Of a stretch of DNA of 64,000 bases, positions 25,205-33,130 are shown one piece after another; the first letter of the stretch is position 1, and the number at the start of each line of letters is the position of its first letter. The DNA comes from Nonomuraea candida (GTDB lineage: Bacteria; Actinomycetota; Actinomycetes; Streptosporangiales; Streptosporangiaceae), in the NCBI RefSeq assembly GCF_000725485.1, contig NZ_JOAG01000048.1, forward strand, positions 68,994 to 132,993, given 5' to 3'. Made by a program: the position numbers and the translations under genes. Under the pieces are notes generated by a model that did not search any database, was not told the origin of the DNA, and worked only from the letters and a program-made list of their open reading frames with translations.

Positions 25205-26041
25205 ATGACGAACGACATTCATGGCGACATTCGCAGCGACCTTCATCACGGCACTCATCACGGCACTCATCACGGCATCGCGCCCATCGGCCTGCTCACC
25301 GGCAAGGTGGTGTTCATCACCGGCGCCAGCCGCGGCATCGGGGCGGCCGCGGCCCGGCTCTTCGCCTCCGAGGGGGCCGCCGTCGTGCTCGCCGCCCGCA
25401 GCGCCGACGCCCTCCGGCACGTCGTCACCGAGATCCGCGACGGCGGCGGCGTGGCGGACGCCGTGCCGATGGACCTGGCCGACCGTGCGAGCATCCGCGC
25501 CGCGATCGACCGCGTCGAGGAGCTGCACGGGCGGCTCGACGGGGCGTTCAACAACGGCGCGACGATCCAGCAGCCCGGCCCGCTCGACACGACGAGCGAG
25601 GAGGACATCGAGGTGCAGTTCGCGGTGAACTTCCGCGGGCACTGGACCGCGATGACCGCCGAGGCCGCGCTCATGCGCCGCAGCGGCGGCGGCGCGATCG
25701 TCAACACCTCCAGCATCGGCAGCCGCCGCGCGAACCCCGCCCTGCCCGCGTACGGCGCGATGAAGCGCGCGCTCAACAGCCTCACCGAGACCGCCGCCGT
25801 GACCTGGGGCCGCGAGGGCATCCGGGTGAACGGTCTCACCCCCGGCGGCACCGAGACCGAGATGATCGAGGCGTGGGAGGCGGTGTCCCCCGGCGTCATC
25901 GAGCACATCAACGCGACGACGCCGCTGGGCCGCATGGCCGAGCCGCGCGAGGTGGCCGAGGTGGCCGCGTGGCTGCTCAGCGACCGGGCCTCGATGGTGA
26001 CCGGCGCGATCGTCCCGGTCGACGGCGGCGCCGGCGCCTGA
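25205..26041 (+). CDS. SDR-family oxidoreductase with a histidine-rich N-terminus
   Basis: 278 residues. Classical short-chain dehydrogenase/reductase: cofactor motif VVFITGASRGIGAAAARLF (TGxxxGxG), FNNGA (NNAG variant), the catalytic serine in IVNTSSIGS, then YGAMK (Y-x3-K). The first 25 residues are unusual: DLHHGTHHGTHHGIAP, encoded by a 12-bp tandem repeat, ahead of the normal start of the fold. The ATG at 25205 is used because the next methionine is inside the fold. It uses NAD(P) on an unknown carbonyl or alcohol and is likely regulated by the divergent MmyB protein. Confidence 0.88.
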   Translation: MTNDIHGDIRSDLHHGTHHGTHHGIAPIGLLTGKVVFITGASRGIGAAAARLFASEGAAVVLAARSADALRHVVTEIRDGGGVADAVPMDLADRASIRAAIDRVEELHGRLDGAFNNGATIQQPGPLDTTSEEDIEVQFAVNFRGHWTAMTAEAALMRRSGGGAIVNTSSIGSRRANPALPAYGAMKRALNSLTETAAVTWGREGIRVNGLTPGGTETEMIEAWEAVSPGVIEHINATTPLGRMAEPREVAEVAAWLLSDRASMVTGAIVPVDGGAGA

Positions 26042-26119
26042 GCCCCGCCTCCGCCCCGCCCGATCCGCGCGACGGCCGGGCGGGCACGCGGCTGGGGCTC
26101 GCCGGTGCCTTCCAGCCGC

Positions 26120-26229
26120 GTTCCGTCGGCCGGATTCCGTCGGCCCGGCTCCGTCGGTGGGTTCCGTCGGCCGGGTTCCTGCGGCCGGTTCGGTCGGTCG
26201 GGTTCCGCCGGGCAGTTCCGCCGGGCGGC
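26120..26229. repeat. Imperfect TTCCGTCGGCCGGG tandem repeats
   Basis: About eight degenerate copies of a 12-15-bp unit (TTCCGTCGGCCGGG and variants) fill the middle of the 385-bp gap between the SDR gene and the next secreted protein gene. The rest of this gap holds no gene; its right end must carry the promoter for the gene at 26427. Confidence 0.7.
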
Positions 26230-26426
26230 GAGATGTCCGCCATATGTCCGGCTGCTGTCCTGGCCTGGCGACCTGCGGTGCCGGAGGGTGAGGAGTGCGG
26301 TGCACACCGCCGGTCGACCGGCCTCGCGCCTTCTCGCCGGACCCGGGCGAAGGTCTTCGCGCAGGCCGTTCGCGACCCCGGCCCCCGTGGTGGCGGGGCG
26401 TCCCACGCCAGCAGAAGGAGACTGAC

Positions 26427-27113
26427 ATGCGTACTGACCGGAACCGGAGCCTGCCGGCGATCGCGGCCACGGCGGCCGGGAGAACCGCGAAGGCGGCCAG
26501 GAGCACGGCGGTCACGGCGGTTCTGGCGGCCCGCGGGCACGGCCGCGCCCTCGCCGTGCTCGCCCTGGTGGCCTGCGGCGTCGCCACCGCCCCGGCCGCG
26601 GCGTCCACCCCGGGCCCGGCGGCGGCGTCCGGCGCGGGACAGACGGGAGAGTCCGCCCCGGAGCGGGCGCCCGCGCGTTCCTGCTCCGTCCTGCTGGCGC
26701 CGATCAGGCCGGGGGAGACGTTCTCCCGGGTGCTCAAAGAGGCGTGCGCGGACACCATCGAGCAGGCGGACCAGGCCGCCGTCGGCGCGGCGCGCACCTC
26801 GGCGCAGGCCGCGTCGACGCTGCTCCTCGAAGCCGCCGACAACATCAACCAGGGCCTGCCGAGATACCGCTGGTGGGGCTCCGCCGGCCCGTGCGACACC
26901 GCCGGGTACGGCATCCGCGACCTCGGCGTCATGTGGAACGATCGCATCTCGTCCTGGCGGCAGGGCCACTCCCGCTGCAACTACCTCAACGTGTGGGAGC
27001 ACAACTCCTACCAGGGCGCCAAGACCTACTGGCACAACTGGACCCAGGTGAACTACGTCGGCAATGCCTGGAACGACCGGATCTCCTCCATGCACATCCA
27101 CTACGAGCCGTAG
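26427..27113 (+). CDS. Secreted protein with a beta/gamma-crystallin (peptidase inhibitor I36)-like domain
   Basis: 228 residues. An ideal AAGGAG ribosome site precedes ATG 26427. A long, basic, Ala-rich N-terminus leads into a signal sequence (ALAVLALVACGVATAPAAAS); LVAC is not a convincing lipobox because no usual residue follows. The C-terminal half contains CDTAGYGIRDLGVMWNDRIS and CNYLNVWEHNSYQG with a second WNDRISSMHIHY, resembling the paired Greek-key motifs of beta/gamma-crystallin or I36 inhibitor domains. Three cysteines remain in the mature part. A protease inhibitor or stress protein is possible; the call rests on motif style only. Confidence 0.6.
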   Translation: MRTDRNRSLPAIAATAAGRTAKAARSTAVTAVLAARGHGRALAVLALVACGVATAPAAASTPGPAAASGAGQTGESAPERAPARSCSVLLAPIRPGETFSRVLKEACADTIEQADQAAVGAARTSAQAASTLLLEAADNINQGLPRYRWWGSAGPCDTAGYGIRDLGVMWNDRISSWRQGHSRCNYLNVWEHNSYQGAKTYWHNWTQVNYVGNAWNDRISSMHIHYEP

Positions 27114-27114
27114 G

Positions 27115-27180
27115 CCGGAACGGCACGATCCCGTCGCGCTCCGTTCCGGCGGAGCCCGGAGGCGGACCCCTCCGGGCTCC
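27115..27180. terminator. Double-hairpin terminator between convergent genes
   Basis: Two stems lie back to back: CCGGAACGG (27115) with CCGTTCCGG (27141), and GGAGCCCGGAGG (27151) with CCTCCGGGCTCC (27169). They fill the space between the convergent secreted-protein and arabinanase genes. Confidence 0.7.
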
Positions 27181-27187
27181 CGGCGAT

Positions 27188-28222
27188 CTAGAAGACGTAG
27201 GGCCAGCCGGCCGAGTCCCAGCCGAGCCTGTTGATGCCGAGCAGGGACGCGCCGTTGTTGGCGTAGTAGTGGTAGAAGAGGACGGATCCGTCGTTGTCGT
27301 CCAGGTAGGTCTGGTGGCCGGGGCCGTGGATGCTGCCCTGGCCCGCCAGGATCTCGGTGCCGCCGCCCGAGTTCATCGCCACCCCGTTGCGGTCGGTGAA
27401 GGGGCCGTTGACCGAGGTGGAGCGGCCCACCATGATCCGGTAGTTGCTGGCGGCGCCCCGGCAGCAGTAGTCGAAGGAGACGAACAGGTAGTAGTAGGCG
27501 CCGCGGCGGATGAGGGTGGGCGCCTCGATGGCGCCGCCGCCGCGGCCGGCGACGCTGGTGAGGGTGGTGCCGGTGCGCCTGCCGGTCGCCGGGTCGAGCT
27601 GGATCTGCTTGATGCCCGACCAGAACGAGCCGAAGGTCAGCCACCAGCGGCCCTGGGCGTCGATGGTCATGCTCGGGTCGATGGCGTTGAAGTTGTCGCT
27701 GGTGCGTGACTCGATGACCAGGCCCTGGTGAGTCCATGATCCCGAGGCGCCGGTGGTGCTGGTGGCCAGGAAGATCGCCGAGCGGTTGGAGCCGAAGCTG
27801 GAGGCCGAGTAGTACAGGTAGTACCGGCCGTTGACGTAGGAGATGTCGGGGGCCCACACATGGTTGCTGTTGTTGGTGTAGGGGTGGGCCCACGGCACTC
27901 CGCCGGGGAACGCCGAGCCGGCGTTGCGCCAGGCGGTGCGGTCGGTGGAGGTCTTCAGCGAGATGTTGTTCCCGGTGTGGGCCAGCAGGTACGTCCCGTC
28001 GGGCCGTTTGGTCACCTCGGGGTCGTGCACGCCGATGTCGCCGGTGACATGGCCGGGCAGGGGGTAGGCCAGGGTCGTGCCGGAGGACTTCCCGCCGGTC
28101 GCGGCGGCGGGTGCGGCGGTCACGACCGACGACGACAGGGCGAGCAGCGCCACGGCGGACGAGGCGAGGGCGGCAATGATCCGGCGACGGTACGGCCGCC
28201 GGGCGCGTGCGGGTGTCTTCAC
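27188..28222 (-). CDS. Secreted arabinan endo-1,5-alpha-L-arabinosidase (GH43)
   Basis: 344 residues. A Sec signal (basic KTPARARRPYRRR then IIAALASSAVALLAL) is cleaved near PAAA-TGG. The five-bladed GH43 propeller shows the catalytic base in GVHDPEV (D67), the pKa-modulating aspartate in FNAIDPSMTID and the acid in AIEAPTLIR, plus HVWAPDISYVNGRYYLYYSAS and YYYLFVSFDYCCRGA, signatures of arabinanases. It would cut arabinan outside the cell into oligomers for the ABC importer encoded beyond the LacI gene. Its leader carries two TGTTAGCGCTAACA-like sites, and a matched promoter/operator lies further upstream at 28480-28548. Confidence 0.92.
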   Translation of the reverse strand: MKTPARARRPYRRRIIAALASSAVALLALSSSVVTAAPAAATGGKSSGTTLAYPLPGHVTGDIGVHDPEVTKRPDGTYLLAHTGNNISLKTSTDRTAWRNAGSAFPGGVPWAHPYTNNSNHVWAPDISYVNGRYYLYYSASSFGSNRSAIFLATSTTGASGSWTHQGLVIESRTSDNFNAIDPSMTIDAQGRWWLTFGSFWSGIKQIQLDPATGRRTGTTLTSVAGRGGGAIEAPTLIRRGAYYYLFVSFDYCCRGAASNYRIMVGRSTSVNGPFTDRNGVAMNSGGGTEILAGQGSIHGPGHQTYLDDNDGSVLFYHYYANNGASLLGINRLGWDSAGWPYVF

Positions 28223-28271
28223 AGCGGGTCTCCTTACGGACGATGGGCCGGGTGACGTGCACGACTTCCTT

Positions 28272-28285
28272 TGTTAGCGCTAACA
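28272..28285. promoter_or_regulatory. Perfect LacI-type palindrome TGTTAGCGCTAACA
   Basis: A 14-nt perfect palindrome with the central CG of LacI-family operators, 50 bp upstream of the arabinanase ATG. It differs from the TTGCAGCGCTGCAA sites in this locus, so a different LacI-family protein may bind it. A related site occurs upstream of the GH5 gene. Confidence 0.65.
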
Positions 28286-28358
28286 TTCACCTCTGTTCTT
28301 GACACCCCTGGGTGGGCAGGTCGGGGAGGCTTTGCGGTCGGACCATGGCCGGCGGCTG

Positions 28359-28372
28359 TGGTATCGCTAACA
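28359..28372. promoter_or_regulatory. Second, imperfect TGTTAGCGCTAACA-like site
   Basis: TGGTATCGCTAACA matches the perfect palindrome at 28272 in 12 of 14 positions and lies 87 bp further upstream of the arabinanase. Two spaced sites would allow looping repression (inference). Confidence 0.45.
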
Positions 28373-28479
28373 CTCCGGTTGAACGTGGAGCGGGTCCGCG
28401 CTTCCCCAGGGGCGTCCGGACGCCGATGTCCGCGCATCTCACGCGGGCCTGACGCCGATCTTGACGGGCGCGCCGGCCG

Positions 28480-28548
28480 TTGCAGCGCTGCAAGAAGCAT
28501 GCACGGACCGCCGGGCGAACGCAAGGGAAACAAGCCGGAAACTTCCGG
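28480..28548 (-). promoter_or_regulatory. Arabinanase-side promoter with TTGCAGCGCTGCAA operator
   Basis: Read on the minus strand: CCGGAAGTTTCCGG (28548-28535), 10-11 bp, -35 TTGCGT (28524-28519), exactly 17 bp, -10 CATGCT (28501-28496), then the perfect palindrome TTGCAGCGCTGCAA (28493-28480) over the expected start site. The same elements in the same order occur at 29664-29730 on the plus strand. This copy points to the GH43 arabinanase. The 28223-28559 gap (337 bp) contains only these sites and the two TGTTAGCGCTAACA-type sites. Confidence 0.7.
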
Positions 28549-28559
28549 GGAGGTCTCCG

Positions 28560-29612
28560 TCACCCCGTTCGGGGGGACGCCGGCGCGCCGCGTCCCGCGG
28601 TGCTCTCTCTCACGATCAGCCGGTGCGGGGCGCGTACCTCCAGGCCGGGCGGGGGAGTGGCGCTGCCGATGCGCAGCAGCAGGCGCTCGACGGCGGTGGT
28701 CGCGATCATCTCCTTGTCCGGCGAGATCGTGGTGACGGACGGGTTGGAGTAGCGGCCGTCCTCGATGTCGTCGTAACCGATCACCGCCACGTCCTCCGGC
28801 ACCCGCAGGCCCCGGGCCAGCAGCGTGTGGATCGCGCCCAGCGCGACCAGGTCGCTGTAGCAGAAGACGGCGTCCGGCGGGTCGTCGCGGTCGAGCAGGC
28901 GGGCCATCGCCTGGGCGCCGTCGGGCCGGGTGAAGCGCGGGGTGTGCACGATGAGGTCCTCGCGCACCGGCAGGCCGCGCCGCTCGTGCGCCTCGCGGAA
29001 GCCGCTGGTGCGCAGCTGCGCGCACTCCCCGGTCGCGTACGGCTGGTCGCCGATCGCGGCCAGCCGGGTGCGGCCGAGGTCGAGCAGGTGCTCGGTGGCC
29101 TGCCGGGAGGCGGCCACGTCGTCGATGCCGACATGGTCGAACGTGCCGTCGCTGACCCGCTCGCCGAGGATGACCAGCGGCAGGCCGGGGTCGCGGTCGG
29201 CGAGGGCCTCCTGCGACAGGCCGAGCGGGCTGAAGATGACGCCGTCGAAGAGCAGCCGGCTGGAGCCGCGGTTGATGAGCATGCGCTCGTGCTCGGGGTC
29301 GCCGTCGGTCTGGTCGATCAGCACGTTGTAGCCCTGCACCCGGGCCGCCCGGATGATGCCCTGCAGCAGCTCCGAGAAGTACGGGGTGTCGAGGTACGGC
29401 ACGACGACGGCGATCTGCCCGGAGCGCCCGCTGGCGAGGTTGCGGGCCAGCACGTTGGGCCGGTAACCGAGCTGGTCCACGGCCTGCTGCACGCGGGCCC
29501 GGGTGTGCTCGGTGACGTTGGCGTAGCCGTTGACCACGTTGGACACGGTACGGCTGGACACACCGGCGAGCTTCGCCACGTCCCGGAGCGTGACGTCTCG
29601 TCCTCGTCGCAT
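28560..29612 (-). CDS. LacI-family transcriptional regulator of arabinan utilisation
   Basis: 350 residues. The helix-turn-helix reads VTLRDVAKLAGVSSRTVSNVVNG, the hinge RARVQQAVDQLGYRPNVLARNL, then a sugar-binding sensor domain (IAVVVPYLDTPYFSELLQGI; VAVIGYDDIEDGRYSNPSVTTI near the end). GGGGGAA precedes ATG 29612. The gene sits between the arabinanase and the importer/arabinofuranosidase operon, and identical TTGCAGCGCTGCAA palindromes flank it at 28480 and 29717, each overlapping a promoter that fires away from the gene. It is therefore the probable repressor of both units, with arabinose or an arabino-oligosaccharide as inducer (inference). Confidence 0.9.
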   Translation of the reverse strand: MRRGRDVTLRDVAKLAGVSSRTVSNVVNGYANVTEHTRARVQQAVDQLGYRPNVLARNLASGRSGQIAVVVPYLDTPYFSELLQGIIRAARVQGYNVLIDQTDGDPEHERMLINRGSSRLLFDGVIFSPLGLSQEALADRDPGLPLVILGERVSDGTFDHVGIDDVAASRQATEHLLDLGRTRLAAIGDQPYATGECAQLRTSGFREAHERRGLPVREDLIVHTPRFTRPDGAQAMARLLDRDDPPDAVFCYSDLVALGAIHTLLARGLRVPEDVAVIGYDDIEDGRYSNPSVTTISPDKEMIATTAVERLLLRIGSATPPPGLEVRAPHRLIVRESTAGRGAPASPRTG

Positions 29613-29663
29613 CTGTTCCCCCGCCGGCGTCTCGGCCCGAACCTCGTGAACGGTCCCTTGGCC

Positions 29664-29730
29664 GAAGTTTCCGACAGGTTACCTCTTGCCGTCCACGAGG
29701 TCTGCGTGCATGCTGCTTGCAGCGCTGCAA
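29664..29730 (+). promoter_or_regulatory. Importer-operon promoter with TTGCAGCGCTGCAA operator
   Basis: GAAGTTTCCG (29664-29673), 12 bp, -35 TTGCCG (29686-29691), exactly 17 bp, -10 CATGCT (29709-29714), then the perfect palindrome TTGCAGCGCTGCAA (29717-29730) across the expected start site. It drives the sugar-binding protein gene 187 bp downstream. The shared GTGCATGCT...TTGCAGCGCTGCAA block is nearly identical to the arabinanase-side copy. The 29613-29916 gap (304 bp) also has to hold the LacI gene promoter, which I cannot place. Confidence 0.7.
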
Positions 29731-29916
29731 AAGATGGTAGAACAGGACCCCCGTCCTGCCCATCAGGCAGGGCGTGTGACCGCGGCCACATCTCACACCG
29801 CTCGGGGGCGCCGGGTGGGCGGCTGGGGCATGACGGCCGGCCCATGGTGTGCCAGCACCAGGGCCGGCCTCCCTCACACATCGAACGAGCCACTGGAATC
29901 CCTGCGGAGGGACCCC

Positions 29917-31266
29917 ATGAGTGTCAGGTACTTCAGTCTAGAACGGCGACGCCGCCGACCGGTCCGGGCCGCGGCGGTGGCCGTGGTCACCGCCCTGGTG
30001 ATGGTGGCGGCCGGCTGCGGCGGCGCCGAACCCGCCGCCGAGCCCGGCGGTCCCGTCAAGATCAAGGTGTGGGCGTGGTATCCCGCGTTCAAGCAGGTGG
30101 TGGACCTGTTCAACAGGACCCACACCGACGTGCAGATCGAGTGGACGAACGCCGGCACCGGCCAGGACCAGTACACCAAGCTGCAGACCGCGCTCAAGGC
30201 GGGCAAGGGCGCGCCCGACGTGGTGATGCTGGAGTTTCAGGAGATCCCCACCTTCCAGCTCACCAAGCACCTGGTCGACCTGGGCAAGCACGGCGCCAAC
30301 GCCATCAAGGGCGACTACGCCGACTGGGCCTGGAAGCAGGTCAGCAACGGCGAGTCGGTGTACGCGATCCCCGTGGACGCCGGGCCCATGGCGATGCTCT
30401 ACCGCGAGGACGTCTTCAAGAAGTACGGGCTCACCGTGCCGAAGACCTGGGCGGAGTTCAAGGAGCAGGCGCAGAAGCTCAAGGCCGCCTCGCCCACCAG
30501 CTTCATGACCGACTTCGGGGCCAACGACGGCGGCTTCATGACCGGCCTGATGTGGCAGGCGGGGGCGCGCCCGTTCGACTACAGCGCCGCCCGGGCGCCC
30601 GCCATCGGCGTGGACGTCAACAGCGAGCCGGCCAAGAAGGTGATGGCGTACTGGGAGGACATGGTGGACAACGGCCTGGCCGACACCGCCGCGTTCGCCA
30701 CCACCGACTTCTACAACGGGCTGACCACCGGCAAGTACGCCACCTACCTGGCCGCCGGATGGGGCCCCGGCTACCTGGCCAGCGTGGCCAAGCAGACCTC
30801 GGGCAAGTGGCGGGCCGCGCCGCTGCCGCAGTGGAACGCCGGGGAGGACGCGCAGGGCGACTGGGGCGGCTCGGCCTTCGCGGTGACCGACCAGACCAAG
30901 CACCCGAAGGAGGCGACCAAGGTCGCCATGGAGCTCTTCGGGGCCGGCAACAAGGACGCCTGGAAGATCGGCATCGACGAGGCGTTCCTGTTCCCGACGG
31001 CGAAGCCGATCCTGGAGTGGGACTACTTCCGCGACAAGGAGTACGAGTTCTTCGGCGGCCAGAAGGTCAACGAGGTGTTCGTGCCGGCGTACAACGGCAT
31101 CGGCGAGTTCGGCTGGAGCCCGTTCAACAGCTACTACTTCAGCCAGTTGACGACGGCGCTGAACCAGGCGGTGGAGAAGAAGTCGTCCTGGACCGCGGCG
31201 CTGGACACGGTGCAGCAGAACCTGTCCGCGTACGCCTCGCAGCAGGGCTTCAAGGTCGCGCCATGA
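29917..31266 (+). CDS. ABC transporter sugar-binding lipoprotein (arabino-oligosaccharide uptake)
   Basis: 449 residues. ATG 29917 follows CGGAGGG. The lipoprotein signal has a basic start (SLERRRRRPVR), a hydrophobic core and the lipobox VAAGCGG. The mature part is a cluster B (MalE/UgpB-like) solute-binding protein: IKVWAWYPAFKQVVDLFNRT, LQTALKAGKGAPDVVMLEFQ and the C-terminal WSPFNSYYFSQLTTALNQAV. First gene of a tightly coupled operon with two permeases, a GH51 arabinofuranosidase and a GH43. No ATPase gene is present, so a shared MsiK-type ATPase elsewhere is expected, as is usual in actinomycetes. Confidence 0.92.
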   Translation: MSVRYFSLERRRRRPVRAAAVAVVTALVMVAAGCGGAEPAAEPGGPVKIKVWAWYPAFKQVVDLFNRTHTDVQIEWTNAGTGQDQYTKLQTALKAGKGAPDVVMLEFQEIPTFQLTKHLVDLGKHGANAIKGDYADWAWKQVSNGESVYAIPVDAGPMAMLYREDVFKKYGLTVPKTWAEFKEQAQKLKAASPTSFMTDFGANDGGFMTGLMWQAGARPFDYSAARAPAIGVDVNSEPAKKVMAYWEDMVDNGLADTAAFATTDFYNGLTTGKYATYLAAGWGPGYLASVAKQTSGKWRAAPLPQWNAGEDAQGDWGGSAFAVTDQTKHPKEATKVAMELFGAGNKDAWKIGIDEAFLFPTAKPILEWDYFRDKEYEFFGGQKVNEVFVPAYNGIGEFGWSPFNSYYFSQLTTALNQAVEKKSSWTAALDTVQQNLSAYASQQGFKVAP

Positions 31267-32234
31267 CCCCGGCGAACGGGTCGATCCCGACCCGGGTGCG
31301 GCCGCCCGGTCCCGCAGGCGGGCACCGGGCGGCCGGCCCCGACGGGCGGGGCGGAACGCGGCGCCGCCCCCGCCGCGCGGTGGGGCGGCAGGCGGTGGCC
31401 GGCTGGCTGTTCGTCACGCCGTTCACCGTCCTGCTCGTCGCCTTCCTGCTGCTGCCGATGGCGTACGCGGCCAAGCTGAGCCTCTACCGCTCGACGCTGG
31501 TGGAGGGGGAGGTCTTCGCTTGGCTGGACAACTACCGGCAGGCGCTGGCCGACCCCGAGTTCCTGCGCGGCGTGGGGCGGGTGATCGTCTTCGGGCTGGT
31601 GCAGACGCCGGTGATGATCGGCATCGCGCTGCTCGCCGCGCTCCTCATCGACGCGGCGACGTCCCGGCTGTCGCGCCTGTTCAGGCTGGCGGCGTTCGTG
31701 CCGTACGCGGTGCCGGTGGTGATCGGCACGCTGATGTGGGGATTCCTCTACAGCCCCGACACCGGCCCGCTCAGCTCCCTGACGGACGTGGACTTCCTGT
31801 CCGGCGACACGGTGCTGTACTCCCTGGGCAACATCGTGACCTGGCAGTGGGCGGGCTACAACATGATCGTGCTGTACGCGGCGCTGCAGGGCCTGCCGCG
31901 CGAGGTGTACGAGTCGGCCCGGATCGACGGCGCCGGGGCGGTCCAGATCGCCCTGAGGATCAAGACCCCGATGATCTCGTCGGCGATCGTGCTGGTCACG
32001 ATCTTCACGATCATCGGCACGCTGCAGTTCTTCACCGAGCCGCTGATCCTCCAGCCGCTCAACCCGGGCGCGATCACCAACAGTTACACCCCCAACGTCT
32101 ACGCCTACCAGCAGGCGTTCTCCTACCAGCAGTACAACTACTCGGCGGCGATCTCGTTCCTGCTCGGCGCGGTCGTCTTCGTCGGGTCCTACCTCTTCCT
32201 GTTCGCCACCAGACGAAGGAGCGCCCTGCGGTGA
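31263..32234 (+). CDS. Sugar ABC transporter permease (MalF-type)
   Basis: 323 residues. The N-terminal 45 residues are a Pro/Gly/Arg-rich cytosolic tail, followed by six membrane segments beginning with AVAGWLFVTPFTVLLVAFLLLP. The ATPase-coupling EAA loop is ESARIDGAGAVQIALRIKTP. The ATG overlaps the binding protein's stop codon (ATGA). It forms the membrane channel with the next gene's product. Confidence 0.92.
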   Translation: MTPANGSIPTRVRPPGPAGGHRAAGPDGRGGTRRRPRRAVGRQAVAGWLFVTPFTVLLVAFLLLPMAYAAKLSLYRSTLVEGEVFAWLDNYRQALADPEFLRGVGRVIVFGLVQTPVMIGIALLAALLIDAATSRLSRLFRLAAFVPYAVPVVIGTLMWGFLYSPDTGPLSSLTDVDFLSGDTVLYSLGNIVTWQWAGYNMIVLYAALQGLPREVYESARIDGAGAVQIALRIKTPMISSAIVLVTIFTIIGTLQFFTEPLILQPLNPGAITNSYTPNVYAYQQAFSYQQYNYSAAISFLLGAVVFVGSYLFLFATRRRSALR

Positions 32235-33130
32235 GCACGGTGACACACGCGGGCGCGCCGGCCACGTCCGCCGCGCCGGCGCGCCGGCCCGGCGGCGGCC
32301 GGATCGCCTCCCACGCGGTGATGGCCGTCATGACGGTGTACTTCCTGCTGCCGTTCTGGTGGCTGCTCGTGGCGGCGACCAAGGACAACGACGGCCTGTT
32401 CGGCTCGCAGCCGCTGTGGTTCGGCGACGGCTTCGCCCTGTTCGACAACCTGTCCCTGCTGGTCACGCAGGACGGCGGCGTCTACCTCAAGTGGCTGCGC
32501 AACTCGGCGCTGTACGCCGTGGTCAGCGGCGTCGGCGCGACCGCGATCGCCGCCCTGGCCGGGTACGCGTTCGCCAAGCTGCGCTTCCCCGGCCAGGGCG
32601 CGCTGTTCGCGGCCCTGCTCGGCCTCATCATGGTGCCGGCGACCGCGCTGGTCCTGCCGACGTACCTGCTGATGAGCGAGGCCGGGCTGGCCGACACGGT
32701 GTGGGCGGTCATCTTGCCGTCGCTGCTCAACCCCTTCGGCGTCTACCTGCTGCGCGTCTACGCGCACGACTCCGTGCCGGACGAGATGCTGGAGGCGGCC
32801 AGGATCGACGGCGCCGGCGAGCTGCGGGTCTTCACCCGGGTGGCGCTGCCCACGATGCGGCCGGCGCTGGTCACCGTGCTGCTGTTCACGATGGTCGCCA
32901 CCTGGAACAACTTCTTCCTGCCGCTGGTGATGCTCAGCGACAACGAGCTGTTCCCGCTCACCGTGGGCCTGCGCACCTGGTACATGTCGGCCATCATCGG
33001 CAACGGCGGGCCGGCCCTGTTCAACGTCATCGTCGTGGGCGCGCTGGTCGCGATCGTGCCGCTGATCATCGCCTTCCTCCTGCTGCAGCGGTACTGGCGC
33101 GGCGGCCTGACCGTCGGAGCCCTCAAATGA
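32231..33130 (+). CDS. Sugar ABC transporter permease (MalG-type)
   Basis: 299 residues starting at a GTG that overlaps the stop of the previous gene (GTGA). Six membrane segments (MAVMTVYFLLPFWWLLVAATK first) and the EAA loop EMLEAARIDGAGELRVFTRVALP identify the second CUT1-family permease. It pairs with the MalF-type permease and the lipoprotein to import arabino-oligosaccharides (substrate inferred from the flanking GH43 and GH51 genes). Confidence 0.92.
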   Translation: MSTVTHAGAPATSAAPARRPGGGRIASHAVMAVMTVYFLLPFWWLLVAATKDNDGLFGSQPLWFGDGFALFDNLSLLVTQDGGVYLKWLRNSALYAVVSGVGATAIAALAGYAFAKLRFPGQGALFAALLGLIMVPATALVLPTYLLMSEAGLADTVWAVILPSLLNPFGVYLLRVYAHDSVPDEMLEAARIDGAGELRVFTRVALPTMRPALVTVLLFTMVATWNNFFLPLVMLSDNELFPLTVGLRTWYMSAIIGNGGPALFNVIVVGALVAIVPLIIAFLLLQRYWRGGLTVGALK

